Part shown: positions 53,746 to 62,363 of the stretch, in pieces
Numbering within the stretch: the first letter of the stretch is position 1
Layout of the letters: every line of letters begins with the position of its first letter
NCBI GenBank assembly: GCA_050692555.1
Contig: JBOGVS010000007.1
Coordinates: 1-64,000 of the forward strand
Source of the DNA: DAITPV01 sp050692555
GTDB taxonomy: Bacteria; Actinomycetota; UBA4738; CALAEC01
DNA: 64,000 nt
Direction of reading: 5' to 3'
Notes under the pieces: model-generated
Databases searched by the model: none
Told to the model about the DNA's origin: nothing
The model's input: the letters and a program-made list of their open reading frames with translations, nothing else
Program-made: the position numbers and the translations under genes

Positions 53746-54465
53746 TCAGTCGGGTCGGAGGAACGATTCGGCCGCGGGGCACAGGTCGCGAAGGGGGCAC
53801 ACCTCGCACCGAGGCCGGCCGGGGCGGCACAGGGTCCGGCCGTGGCGGATCAGGCCCACGTGCATGGGAAGCCGGAGCTGAGGTGGAACGGCCTCAGCCA
53901 GGATCCGGTGGGCCCGCGTTGACGGCGCCCGCGGAGGAAGCAGCCCAAGGCGAGTGGCCACCCGATGGACGTGGGTGTCGACGGGAAGGGCCGGACGGTC
54001 CAGGGAGAACGCCAGCACGCAGGCCACGGTCTTGGGCCCCACCCCGGGTAGCGACTCGAGGAACGCGGTCACCTCCTCGTCGGTGGCGTCGTACATCCAC
54101 GAGAGGCTCAGCTCCCCCCGCCGGGCCTTGATCTCCCGGAGCACCGCCAGGATCCGAGGGGCCTTCACGTTGGCCAGGCCTCCCACCCGGATGGCTGCGG
54201 TAACCTGCCGGGGCCGGGCCGCGGCCAGCGCCTCCCAGGTGGGGAACCGTTCGCGCAGCGACGCCCAGGCCCGGTCTCGATTCACGTCGCTGGTGTTCTG
54301 CGACAGGATCGTGAGGATCAGCTCTTCGAGCGGATCGAGGCGGCGGGGCGGGTCGAGGGGGCCGTAGGCCCGGTCAAGCCGGCGGTGGATCTCGGCGATG
54401 GCGGGAGTCGACGCGGTCCGGCGCGGCGGGCGTCTGCCGCTCTGCGGACCTCGAGCCGGGGTCAC
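53746..54465 (-). CDS. nth: Endonuclease III family DNA glycosylase
   Basis: 239 residues: LILTILSQNTSDVNRDRAW, helix-hairpin-helix LPGVGPKTVACVL with catalytic Lys, PVDTHVHRVATRLGL with catalytic Asp, and C-terminal cysteines CRPGRPRCEVCPLRDLC for a 4Fe-4S cluster. Acts on oxidised or mismatched bases. GTG overlaps the dnaB stop (GTGA). Confidence 0.9.
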   Translation of the reverse strand: MTPARGPQSGRRPPRRTASTPAIAEIHRRLDRAYGPLDPPRRLDPLEELILTILSQNTSDVNRDRAWASLRERFPTWEALAAARPRQVTAAIRVGGLANVKAPRILAVLREIKARRGELSLSWMYDATDEEVTAFLESLPGVGPKTVACVLAFSLDRPALPVDTHVHRVATRLGLLPPRAPSTRAHRILAEAVPPQLRLPMHVGLIRHGRTLCRPGRPRCEVCPLRDLCPAAESFLRPD

Positions 54466-57080
54466 GTCGCCGCAGAGTAGTCCTTGAACTGGGTGAGGTG
54501 GGACAGGAATGTCAACCGAACCTTGTCGATGGGTCCGTTCCGGTGCTTGGCCACGACGACGTCCGCCATTCCTTTTACCGACGGGTCGTCGCTGTACACG
54601 TCCTCACGATGGATGAACATCACCACGTCTGCGTCCTGTTCCAAACTCCCAGAATTATGACAAGTTACGGAGTCAGCGAACCACGACGCCGGTCCGGGGA
54701 CGGTGAGGTCGTAAACCTCCTCCTCCCCATCCGGAGTTACCGAGAGCACCTGATCCCAAAACAGATCGCTCGTTGCGAGGTTCCAAAGAGCTTCCGAATC
54801 GAGGATGTCCGCGTACTCGGCGACGAGCTCACGCGACGGTGAGTAATCGAAGGCAAGGCTCGTTCGCGTCATCGTCACGTTGCGCAAGGCTCCGATGTTC
54901 GCGAGGGACAGCCCTCGTTCGCTAACCAGATCGCGGATCTGGACCCCGACTTCTCGAGGAAGCGTGTCGACATTCGTCCCTTGCCCCCGGGCCTCGAGCA
55001 CGGCCCGAAGGCGGGCCGCGGGCGCGGCACGGGGGCCGAAGGAGCCGACCACATCGAGAAACCGGCGCTGATTCAGCGACCCAGAGATGGCGACGTGGTA
55101 CCAGGGTCGATATCCGGGCTTCGCGACCCGTGAGATTCGGCCGACGATCTCTATCCGGAGAAGAAGCGCAGCGACGTCATCGGCCAGGCCCCGGCTATTG
55201 GTGGAAAAGTACAAGCCCGCGCCTCCACGAGACCCCTCCTTGCGGGTGGAAATAGAGCCGTCGGTAGCCCACAGGTGGCGAAGGAGCAGGGCAATCTGCC
55301 GGTTGGACAAGCGGAAGGCCTCCCTGGGGATGCGCTTCTCGTGGGAACGCTGGCCGTAGATGCCGAGCTCTCGGAGCCAGCGGTTGACCCCCGTGGGGTG
55401 CCAGCGATTCCCATTCCCAGAGATGAGCAGCTGATGCCACGTTCGCCTGCCCCGATATCTGGTGACCCGGTTCCCGAACTCGCGAGTAGCCGCCCTGGTC
55501 ACGAGCTCGCTGTTTTCCTCCGAAGCGGTGGTGTACCTGAGCGGCTGATGGACCAGGTAGCTCCCGTCGCCGATCAGCTGCCCGAGCAGCGCCACCCGGT
55601 CCTCCGGCCATTCCACGGCGTCCTTCGGCTCGGGGATCCTGCGAGCGATGGCCACTCGATCCCCCACCCGCAGGTCGCCCACGCGAACCCAGCCTCCCGC
55701 CCCCAGCAGACGGTGTCGCGCCGTGGCCCGGATCTCCCGCCCGCTGGCCAGCCGGATGCGGAACACGGGGCGCCGGCCCACCCGCCACACCTTGTCGCTG
55801 CGGGCCCCGACCAACCGCCCCTCCGGCGTCACCGCCCACACCTCGGGGGTCATGCCTTCCAGCTGGGCGATCGGGACCCGGCGCCCATCGGTGAGGCTCA
55901 CCAGGGTGTCGCCCGTCACGCACTCCCGGAGGTCGGCGAGCTGGGGGCGCTTGTCGACCCGGCGCTCGGGGTCTCGGTTGAGCTGGGACACGGCGATCAC
56001 CGGGATGTCCAGCTCCTTGGCCAGCAGCTTCAGCGACCGGGAAATCTCCGCGATCTCCTGCTGACGGTTGTCCACTCGCCGGTGGCTGGACATCAGCTGG
56101 AGGTAGTCCACGATGATCAGTCCCAGGTTCTCGCGGCTCTTCAGCCGCCGGGCCTTGGCCCGGATGTCCACGATCGTGGTGTTGCCGGAGTCCACGATGT
56201 ACAGGGGGGCCTTGTCCAGGGTCTCGGCCGCCTCCACGATCCGTCCCCAGTCCTCGGCGGCCACCCTGTTGGCTCGGACCTTGTCGCCGGCCACCCGGGC
56301 CTCGGCGCACAGGAGCCTCATCCCGATCTCCACCTGAGACATCTCCAGGGAGAACATGGCCACCGGCGTGCCGGCCACGGCCACGTTCCGGGCCACGTTG
56401 GTCACGAACGAGGACTTGCCCACGCCCGGCCGGGCGGCCACCAGCAGCAGATTGGCCCTCTGGAGTCCCTGCAGGAGCTCGTCGAGGTCCCGGAATCCCG
56501 TGGGCAACCCAACCAGACCGGTGCGGTCCTGGAGCCGCTCGAGATCCTCCAGGCTCCGATGGACCAACTGACCGAGCGCCACGATCTCGTCCTGTTCATG
56601 GTGGCGCGACACCGAGTAGATGCGGCCCTCGGCCTCGTCGGCGAACCCCTCGGGATCCTCGGGCACCTCGTATGCGCCCTGGAGGATCTCCCCCGCCGCG
56701 TGGATCAGCCTCCGAAGGAGCGCGTGGTCGGCCACGATCCGGGCGTAGTGGTTGGCGCTGGCCGGGGTGGCCACCGCCTCCACAAGGTGTTGGATGTACA
56801 GGGCCCCGCCCGCTGAGTCCAGGGTGCCTCGCCGCCGGAGCTCCTCCACGCTGGTGACCGCGTCGACCGGCTCCCCCCGCGCATACAGCATGGTCAGGCC
56901 GTCGAAGACCGCCCGATGGGCCGATCGATAGAAGTCCTCGGACTTGAGGCCGGCGTCGAGCACCGCCGCGATGGCCTCGCCGGAGAGCATCATGGCCCCC
57001 AGGACGGACTGCTCGGCCCCTTCGTTGTGGGGCGGCACGCGCTCCCTGACCGCCTGCAGCTCAGACGTCGAGGTCGCCAT
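54462..57080 (-). CDS. dnaB: Replicative DNA helicase DnaB containing an intein
   Basis: 872-residue precursor. The N domain (about 15-120) and RecA-type domain carry Walker A AARPGVGKSS (215-224), LIIVDYLQLM and IAVSQLNRDPERR. At LADLRE/SGSLEQDADVV, a site also occupied in other bacterial DnaB proteins, a 423-residue intein (residues 387-809) interrupts the gene. Without it the helicase is 449 residues, the normal size. GTG/ATG overlap with nth downstream. Located after rplI with a 197-base gap. Confidence 0.95.
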   Translation of the reverse strand: MATSTSELQAVRERVPPHNEGAEQSVLGAMMLSGEAIAAVLDAGLKSEDFYRSAHRAVFDGLTMLYARGEPVDAVTSVEELRRRGTLDSAGGALYIQHLVEAVATPASANHYARIVADHALLRRLIHAAGEILQGAYEVPEDPEGFADEAEGRIYSVSRHHEQDEIVALGQLVHRSLEDLERLQDRTGLVGLPTGFRDLDELLQGLQRANLLLVAARPGVGKSSFVTNVARNVAVAGTPVAMFSLEMSQVEIGMRLLCAEARVAGDKVRANRVAAEDWGRIVEAAETLDKAPLYIVDSGNTTIVDIRAKARRLKSRENLGLIIVDYLQLMSSHRRVDNRQQEIAEISRSLKLLAKELDIPVIAVSQLNRDPERRVDKRPQLADLRECVTGDTLVSLTDGRRVPIAQLEGMTPEVWAVTPEGRLVGARSDKVWRVGRRPVFRIRLASGREIRATARHRLLGAGGWVRVGDLRVGDRVAIARRIPEPKDAVEWPEDRVALLGQLIGDGSYLVHQPLRYTTASEENSELVTRAATREFGNRVTRYRGRRTWHQLLISGNGNRWHPTGVNRWLRELGIYGQRSHEKRIPREAFRLSNRQIALLLRHLWATDGSISTRKEGSRGGAGLYFSTNSRGLADDVAALLLRIEIVGRISRVAKPGYRPWYHVAISGSLNQRRFLDVVGSFGPRAAPAARLRAVLEARGQGTNVDTLPREVGVQIRDLVSERGLSLANIGALRNVTMTRTSLAFDYSPSRELVAEYADILDSEALWNLATSDLFWDQVLSVTPDGEEEVYDLTVPGPASWFADSVTCHNSGSLEQDADVVMFIHREDVYSDDPSVKGMADVVVAKHRNGPIDKVRLTFLSHLTQFKDYSAAT
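54654..55922 (-). mobile_element. DnaB intein with LAGLIDADG homing endonuclease
   Basis: Block A is CVTGDTLVSL (Cys387 nucleophile), block B ATARHRLL with the Thr-x-x-His, block F VYDLTVPGPASWFA and block G TCHN with Asn809, followed by Ser810 as the +1 residue; all residues needed for splicing are present. Two endonuclease blocks, LLGQLIGDGSYL (498-509) and LLRHLWATDGSIS (600-611), keep the acidic residues Asp505 and Asp607, so the homing nuclease may be active. Confidence 0.93.
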
Positions 57081-57156
57081 CCCGCTCCGGACTCACGGCG
57101 TCGGGAACCCTACTGCTCGACGAACTTCGCCTCAACGGATAACCGGCCGGTGGATT

Positions 57157-57220
57157 TGTGGATAGGTCGAACCCGCAGGTGGTCCTGAACGGATCTTGTC
57201 GACCTTTTCGAGTATCCACA
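57157..57220 (+). promoter_or_regulatory. Two inverted DnaA-box-like 9-mers upstream of dnaB
   Basis: TGTGGATAG (57157-57165) and GTATCCACA (57212-57220) each match the DnaA box TTATCCACA (or its complement) at 8 of 9 bases, in opposite orientation and 55 bases apart, within the rplI-dnaB gap. They might regulate dnaB by DnaA; too few for an origin. Confidence 0.4.
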
Positions 57221-57277
57221 GCGCCTCACCCCCCGACCCCAACGATAGGCGGGGGGTATGACACGAACGACGGACCG

Positions 57278-57724
57278 TCAGCCGGCGACGACGTCCACGG
57301 TGAGCCGGGCGTTGACCTCCGGGTGGAGGTGCACGGCCACGGTGTGGGCCCCCAGGCTCCTGATGGGCTCCTCCAACCGGATCCGCCGGTGGTCGACGGC
57401 CTCTCCGAGCTGCGAGGCCATGGCCTCGGCGATGTGGTGCCCGGTGATGCTGCCGAACAACCGGCCGTCCTCGCCGGCCTGAGCGGAAAGCCGGATCGGG
57501 GTCTTGGCCAGCCGAGTGGCCAGGGCCTGGGCCTCCTCCCTGGACTTGCGCTCTCGCTCCGCGGACCCTGCCTTGACTCGCTCCGCGTGTCGGATCGCGC
57601 CCTTGGTGGCGGGTGCGGCAATCCCCCGGGGGATGAGGTAGTTGCGAGCGTACCCGTCGGCCACCTGGACGATGTCGCCCGGCGACCCCAGGTTGTCGAC
57701 CTCCTTGTGGAGGATGATCCTCAT
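57278..57724 (-). CDS. rplI: Ribosomal protein bL9
   Basis: 148 residues: N domain MRIILHKEVDNLGSPGDIV with VADGYARNYLIPRGIA, long helix, and C domain (LFGSITGHHIAEAM, HTVAVHLHPEVNARLTV). ATG overlaps the rpsR stop (ATGA). Confidence 0.96.
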   Translation of the reverse strand: MRIILHKEVDNLGSPGDIVQVADGYARNYLIPRGIAAPATKGAIRHAERVKAGSAERERKSREEAQALATRLAKTPIRLSAQAGEDGRLFGSITGHHIAEAMASQLGEAVDHRRIRLEEPIRSLGAHTVAVHLHPEVNARLTVDVVAG

Positions 57725-57996
57725 CGGGCGGAGTACGGCAGCAGCGCGACCTCCCGGGCGTTCTTCACCGCGGTGGCCACATCACGCTGGTGCTGCGCGC
57801 ACGTGCCGGTGACCCGGCGGGCCCGGATCTTGCCCCGGTCGGAGACGAACCGCCGGAGCAGCGACGTGTCCTTGTAGTCGACGTAGGTGACCCGATCCCG
57901 GCAGAAGATGCACACCTTCTTCCGCTGTTTCTTCTGCCAGGCGTCGTCCTTCTTCTCTCGCCTCTCTCGCGATTCTCGCTTCCGCTTCCTCGCCAG
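57721..57996 (-). CDS. rpsR: Ribosomal protein bS18, apparently CTG-initiated
   Basis: CIFCRDRVTYVDYKDTSLLRRF and GKIRARRVTGTCAQHQRDVATAVKNAREVALLPY are bS18 (in parts). The only GTG in the frame directly precedes CIFC and would remove the conserved basic arm, and it has no ribosome binding site. A CTG at 57994-57996 lies 8 bases after GGAGG (58005-58009) and yields a 91-residue protein with the Lys/Arg-rich arm (ARKRKRESRERREKKDDAW). The four zinc-type cysteines (two in CIFC, CAQH region) suggest a partly zinc-binding form. Confidence 0.92.
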   Translation of the reverse strand: MARKRKRESRERREKKDDAWQKKQRKKVCIFCRDRVTYVDYKDTSLLRRFVSDRGKIRARRVTGTCAQHQRDVATAVKNAREVALLPYSAR

Positions 57997-58009
57997 TTCC
58001 GATCCCTCC

Positions 58010-58477
58010 TCAGCCCTTCTCCACCGGCGATTCCTCCGTTCCGCTCCCGGCTCCGCTGGCGCCCACGCTCACGCTCTCTCCCCAGTCGCCGCCGCCACCG
58101 CCGCCGGAGCGCTGCTGCCGTTCGACCTTGGTGGTGGCCCACCGGAGGCTCGGACCGATCTCGTCGGCCTCGATCTCCACCACGGTGCGCTGCTCGCCCT
58201 CCTGGGTCTCGTAGCTCCTGGACCGGAGCCGGCCCACCACCAGCACGCGGGTGCCCCGGGTCAGCGACTCCGCAATGTTCTCGCCGAGGGTGCGCCACGC
58301 GCTGACCCGGAAGAACGATGTCTCGCCATCCTTCCACTCGCCGGACTGGTCCCGATACCGCCGGTTGACCGCCACGCGGAAGTTCGCCACGGCCGCGCCG
58401 TTGGGCGTGTACCGGAGCTCGGGGTCGTCCGTGAGGTTGCCCACGATGACCACCTGGTTCTCGTTCGCCATCTCCAT
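58010..58477 (-). CDS. ssb: Single-stranded DNA-binding protein
   Basis: 155 residues: NQVVIVGNLTDDPELRYTPNG, FRVAVNRRYRDQ, FFRVSAWRTLGENIAESLTRG (in parts) form the OB fold, followed by a Gly-rich linker. The end, EESPVEKG, lacks the usual acidic DDDIPF tip that recruits partners, so this may be a variant SSB. ATG-GAG-ATG offers two starts. Between rpsF and rpsR. Confidence 0.94.
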   Translation of the reverse strand: MEMANENQVVIVGNLTDDPELRYTPNGAAVANFRVAVNRRYRDQSGEWKDGETSFFRVSAWRTLGENIAESLTRGTRVLVVGRLRSRSYETQEGEQRTVVEIEADEIGPSLRWATTKVERQQRSGGGGGGDWGESVSVGASGAGSGTEESPVEKG

Positions 58478-58530
58478 CACCACCTTGCCGATCGTCCCCG
58501 GGCCGCCTGGGCCGGGGAGGGGAAGTCCCT

Positions 58531-58818
58531 TTACGCTGCGGTCCTCACGATCTTGAACCGCATGACTTCGTCGGCGAGGGAGAGGACTCGGTCGAGCTCG
58601 GCAAGCGCCGGAGTCTCGGCCATGAACGCCAGGACGAAGTAGTACCCCTCGGTCTTCTTGTCGAGCTCGAAAGCGAGCTTCCGCCGACCCCATCGGTCGA
58701 CGTTCTTGACCTCGCCCTGATGATCGGACAAGACCTTGGTGATCCGATCCACCAGCTGGCCGACCTTCTCCTCGTCGGCCTCGGGGTCAGCGACGACCAT
58801 GACCTCGTACCGCCTCAG
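58531..58818 (-). CDS. rpsF: Ribosomal protein bS6, apparently CTG-initiated
   Basis: The first strand RRYEVMVVADP is encoded from a CTG (58816-58818) 5 bases after AGGAGGT (58824-58830); using the internal ATG would delete half of that strand. Remainder: VDRWGRRKLAFELDKKTEGYYFVLAF and a helical end. 95 residues, the usual size. First gene of rpsF-ssb-rpsR-rplI; the leader contains a GC-rich hairpin that could be the S6:S18 autoregulatory site, not verified. Confidence 0.93.
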   Translation of the reverse strand: MRRYEVMVVADPEADEEKVGQLVDRITKVLSDHQGEVKNVDRWGRRKLAFELDKKTEGYYFVLAFMAETPALAELDRVLSLADEVMRFKIVRTAA

Positions 58819-58936
58819 CTGCCACCTCCTTCGGTCTGACGGCCCCCCGGGGGAGCAGGGGTGGACGGCTCATCGTAGCACCGAGCCCCTCCTCCTCACG
58901 AGGGAGACTCGACGCTACCAGGGGGGTACGACACGA

Positions 58937-60016
58937 TCACTCCTGGGCCTCGAGCAGCCAAGACCCGAACCTCCATACCCCCCGCAGGGCCCCGGCGGCT
59001 CCGCCCCATCCCCCACCGCTCTTCAGGTCCACATGACGGAAGGACTCCACGGAGACCAGCCGGGCCTGGGGGAAGGCCCGGGCCAGGCGGAGGAACTCCG
59101 CGTAGGGGACGGCGGGGTCGTCGACGGAGTGCATGGCGATCACCGGGACCTGCAACCGGTCTACCACCGAGGCCGGCGCCACGCTGTCCAGCCGCTCTCG
59201 GATGTCCTCGGGGAGCCGGCCGAACAGGTCCGGGGTCCTGGCCGGATCCCGGTTGGCCAGCAGGTCGTAGACCGCCCCGGCCGCCGGCCCCAGGTCGTTC
59301 GGGTCCCCCGTCCCGTCCAGGGCCGCCTGCAATCCGGGACGATCCGCCGCCGGGAGCAGGGCGGTGGCCTGGGCCTCCAGGACGGCCCGGGCCATCGGAT
59401 GCCCTTGCCAGGGGAACTCCATTCCCGCCACCAGGGTGGCCCCCGTGCTGGCCGCCTGGATCACCCCCATCAGATCGAAGAAGGCGCCGAACGTGGCCAC
59501 CAGGGCCACCCGGCCCCGGAGGCGCGGATCTGCGGCCGCCACCATCGCGTAGGAGCCGCCGTAGGAGATTCCCACAAGGACCACCGGCCCTTCGGCTCGC
59601 GGGTCATCGGACAGCTCCTCCACCGCCCGGACCACCCGCTCGACGTCCTCCCGGTCGAGCCGCCGCTCCGCCAGGGTGAGGTCCGGCACGAACACCACCC
59701 GTCCGGCGTGGGCCAAGGCCCGGGCCAGCCTGACGGCCCGGGGGTCGTCCTTGCCCCTCGGCGCCGCTCCCGGGAGCAGGACGATCGCCGGGGCCCGCCG
59801 GTCGGGCAGGTACAGGTGTCCGGTGACGCTGTCGAGGCTGGCGTCGATCCGGCGGACCGGCGGGGCCAGCGGGCGAGGGAAGGGGATCCCGAAGGCCTCG
59901 GTCACCACGGCGACGGCCTTGGCCCGGGCCTGGATCGAGGGCAAGGAGCAGGCCACGATCACCGCCACCGCAGCGGCCAGTGCCGCCGGCCACCATCGGG
60001 GCGCGCGATCGCCCAC
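58937..60016 (-). CDS. Exported or lipid-anchored alpha/beta hydrolase
   Basis: 359 residues. N-terminal AALAAAVAVIVACS is a signal with a possible lipobox (VIVAC). The hydrolase domain has LPGAAPRGKDDPR, nucleophile elbow GISYGGS, an Asp in MHSVDDP and a His in SFRHVDLK, an intact Ser-Asp-His triad. It resembles dienelactone-hydrolase-like or acyl-peptide esterases; substrate unknown. Confidence 0.75.
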   Translation of the reverse strand: MGDRAPRWWPAALAAAVAVIVACSLPSIQARAKAVAVVTEAFGIPFPRPLAPPVRRIDASLDSVTGHLYLPDRRAPAIVLLPGAAPRGKDDPRAVRLARALAHAGRVVFVPDLTLAERRLDREDVERVVRAVEELSDDPRAEGPVVLVGISYGGSYAMVAAADPRLRGRVALVATFGAFFDLMGVIQAASTGATLVAGMEFPWQGHPMARAVLEAQATALLPAADRPGLQAALDGTGDPNDLGPAAGAVYDLLANRDPARTPDLFGRLPEDIRERLDSVAPASVVDRLQVPVIAMHSVDDPAVPYAEFLRLARAFPQARLVSVESFRHVDLKSGGGWGGAAGALRGVWRFGSWLLEAQE

Positions 60017-60059
60017 ACCGAAGCGGAAGGCTACCGCAGACCGCCCCGCCGCCTGAGGG

Positions 60060-60848
60060 CTACGAGTAGGAGTGGTCGGCGTCGGGGAAGGACCCCGACT
60101 CCACCTCGTCGGCGAAGGCCCGGACGGCCCGGGTGATCTCCTCGCGGAGGTTGACGTAGCGCTTGGCCAGCTTCGGGTACTTCCCGGATCGCAGCCCCAG
60201 CAGATCGTTGATCACCAGGACCTGTCCGTCACAGTGCGGGCCGGCCCCGATGCCGATCGTGGGGACGCTCAGGGACTCCGTCACCCTCCGGGCCGCCTCC
60301 GAGGGGATGCCCTCCAGGACCAGGGCGAACACACCGGCCTTGTCCAGCTCGAGGGCGTCTGCCAGGAGCCTCTCGGCGGCCTCCTCGGTCCGAGCCTGGA
60401 TCCGGTATCCGCCCATGGCGTGGACGGACTGCGGGGTGAGCCCGAGATGACCCATCACCGGGATGCCCCGCGACACCAGCGTGTCGGCCAGGTCGAACAC
60501 CGGTCCCTCGAGCTTGACCGCGTGCATGCCGGCCTCCTTGAGGAACCGCCCGGCGTTCCGCATCGCATCGGTGGTGTCGGTCTGATACGAGAGGAACGGC
60601 ATGTCCCCCACCAGCAGCGCCTCGGTAGATCCCCTGGCCACGGCCCGGGCGTGATGGAGCATCTCCTCCATGGTCACCGGCAACGTGGTGTCGTAGCCCA
60701 GCACGTTGTTGGCGACCGAGTCGCCGACGAGCAGCACGGGGATCCCCGCCTCGTCGAGGATCTGCGCGGTGGGATAGTCGTAGGCCGTCAACATCACGAA
60801 CCGGCGGCCCTCGCGCTTCCACACCGCGAGGTCATTGATCGTGGTCAT
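60060..60848 (-). CDS. panB: 3-Methyl-2-oxobutanoate hydroxymethyltransferase
   Basis: 262 residues. VMLTAYDYPTAQILDEAG, LLVGDSVANNVLGYDTTLPVTMEEML (in parts), VMGHLGLTPQSV and IGIGAGPHCDGQVLVINDLLG match PanB, the first step of pantothenate synthesis from 2-oxoisovalerate. That substrate is also the product of the valine dehydrogenase encoded in this window. ATG after AAGGAG. Confidence 0.95.
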   Translation of the reverse strand: MTTINDLAVWKREGRRFVMLTAYDYPTAQILDEAGIPVLLVGDSVANNVLGYDTTLPVTMEEMLHHARAVARGSTEALLVGDMPFLSYQTDTTDAMRNAGRFLKEAGMHAVKLEGPVFDLADTLVSRGIPVMGHLGLTPQSVHAMGGYRIQARTEEAAERLLADALELDKAGVFALVLEGIPSEAARRVTESLSVPTIGIGAGPHCDGQVLVINDLLGLRSGKYPKLAKRYVNLREEITRAVRAFADEVESGSFPDADHSYS

Positions 60849-60919
60849 GGCTCGCGTCTCCTTCCCTGTCCGGGGGCCGGGTGGCCCGACGGAGTACACG
60901 GCGCTCTGCTCGGATTGTA

Positions 60920-61492
60920 CTAGGACGAGGGGAAGGACAGCGTGAGGTGGTCCTTGGCAGCGTCCAGGACGAAGCACGCCCGCCGGGACAGCCCCACACC
61001 CCAGGACACCTGGCCCTCGAAGTCGCCCAGGTGCGCCACCTCCAGGACCGTGCCGAAGCCGGGGGTGAACTGTTTGGGTCCCATGTACACCTCCCGAGGT
61101 TCCTCTCCGGACAGATCCACTCCGAGGGCCTGGAACGACACCAGCAGGAAGGCGTCACCTTCCACTTCGACCGGCGCCCCCTCGCCCTCGGTGGCCAGCT
61201 CGTCGACGAAGCTCACCACGTGGAAGGGGGGCGCGTCCGGAGCGTCGGGCTGGGGCTCGAACTGGAACGTGATGCGGTCCTCGCCTTGCGCGGACTCCAG
61301 CTCGACTGCCACGAAGTCGGGGAGGTTCGCGGGGTTGCCCGCGTTCACGTTCCGACACGAGGCCCCCGGCAGCTCGGCCGGGGCCTCCGGTGACGCCGTG
61401 GCCTGCGGGCTCGCTCCGCCCCCGCCCGGCGTGGACTCGGCGCATCCCGTGGCCGCCAGGCAAACGAGCATCACGATGACCACCCGGCGCAT
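60920..61492 (-). CDS. Putative lipoprotein with AMIN-like domain (190 aa)
   Basis: RRVVIVMLVCLAATGC ends in a lipobox (AATGC); a Gly/Ser/Pro/Ala linker follows, then a beta-rich domain (DFVAVELESAQGEDRITFQFE, VEVEGDAFLLVSFQALGVDL, VLEVAHLGDFEGQVSWGVGL in parts) like the AMIN-like domain of actinobacterial lipoproteins. Probably cell-surface. Function unknown. Confidence 0.6.
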   Translation of the reverse strand: MRRVVIVMLVCLAATGCAESTPGGGGASPQATASPEAPAELPGASCRNVNAGNPANLPDFVAVELESAQGEDRITFQFEPQPDAPDAPPFHVVSFVDELATEGEGAPVEVEGDAFLLVSFQALGVDLSGEEPREVYMGPKQFTPGFGTVLEVAHLGDFEGQVSWGVGLSRRACFVLDAAKDHLTLSFPSS

Positions 61493-61578
61493 CCCCGCAG
61501 TGTAGCCGTCGGGCCTCGCTCAACGATTCGGCCGTTTCGTCCGATACCCAGGAAAGACCACCCAAAGGAGGGCCCCCC

Positions 61579-62346
61579 ATGGTCATCACCGACCATCCGC
61601 CCAGGATCTTCGGCTCCGCGTTCCTCGCTGCCGCCCTGGTCGCCCTGTTGTTGACATCACCGGCGTCCGCCGCCGGAGCATGCAGCCGGACCGGCTCCAC
61701 GGTATTCGTCGATCTCGGCGCCGCGGCCGAAGCCGACAGCACGTTCCGCAAGGGAACCGACGGCGTGCTGGAGCTGGCGCATGGGGGATCGGCGGACGAC
61801 TGCGACGGCGCCACCCCGGCGAGCTCGAACCTGATCCTGGTGAGCGACGGCAACGGCCGGGCGGTGCGATTCACGCTGGACAACGGAGGGATGACCGCGA
61901 ACATGCATTTCCAGGTGAGCCTCCGCGACGGGACCGACACGTTCACGCTGCTGGGCACGAACGGAAACGACGCGCTGTCGGTGGGGACCTCGGCGAGCGC
62001 GTTCGGGGACACCGTGGTGGCCGACACCGACGGAGACGGGTCCGCCAACGTCGAGCTCTTCGAGGTCGAGTCGTTCGCCGTGCACGGCCTGGGGGGGAAC
62101 GATCGACTGTCCGGAAGCCCGGGCAAGGGGTTGGAGCCGCTGTCCCGGCCACTGACGCTCCTGGGTTCGGGTGGAGACGACACTCTTGTCGGCGGTCGAA
62201 GCTCGGACATGATCAAGGGCGGCTCCGGCAAGGACATGCTGAGCGGGCAGTTCGGCAACGACCGGTTGCTGGCCGGCTCGGGCACCGACCGCTGCAAGGG
62301 CGGACCGGGCGCCGACCGCATGAAGGGCTGCGAGCGCAAGTCCTGA
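61579..62346 (+). CDS. Secreted RTX-type calcium-binding repeat protein (255 aa)
   Basis: Signal peptide FLAAALVALLLTSPASAAG. The mature part has GGxGxDxLx nonapeptides: LGTNGNDALSV, LGGNDRLSG, GSGGDDTLVG, GGSGKDMLSGQFGNDRLLAG and GPGADRMKG. These bind calcium as a beta-roll. No toxin, protease or adhesin domain is present, and no type I secretion genes are near. A Cys near each end (GACSRTG, GCERK) could bridge. ATG after AAAGGAGGG. Confidence 0.8.
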   Translation: MVITDHPPRIFGSAFLAAALVALLLTSPASAAGACSRTGSTVFVDLGAAAEADSTFRKGTDGVLELAHGGSADDCDGATPASSNLILVSDGNGRAVRFTLDNGGMTANMHFQVSLRDGTDTFTLLGTNGNDALSVGTSASAFGDTVVADTDGDGSANVELFEVESFAVHGLGGNDRLSGSPGKGLEPLSRPLTLLGSGGDDTLVGGRSSDMIKGGSGKDMLSGQFGNDRLLAGSGTDRCKGGPGADRMKGCERKS

Positions 62347-62363
62347 GCGTTCGCTCGCTTTCC

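Noticed and set aside
57278..58300. Plus-strand open frames through rplI, rpsR and ssb
   Set aside because: They are antisense shadows of conserved ribosomal and SSB genes.
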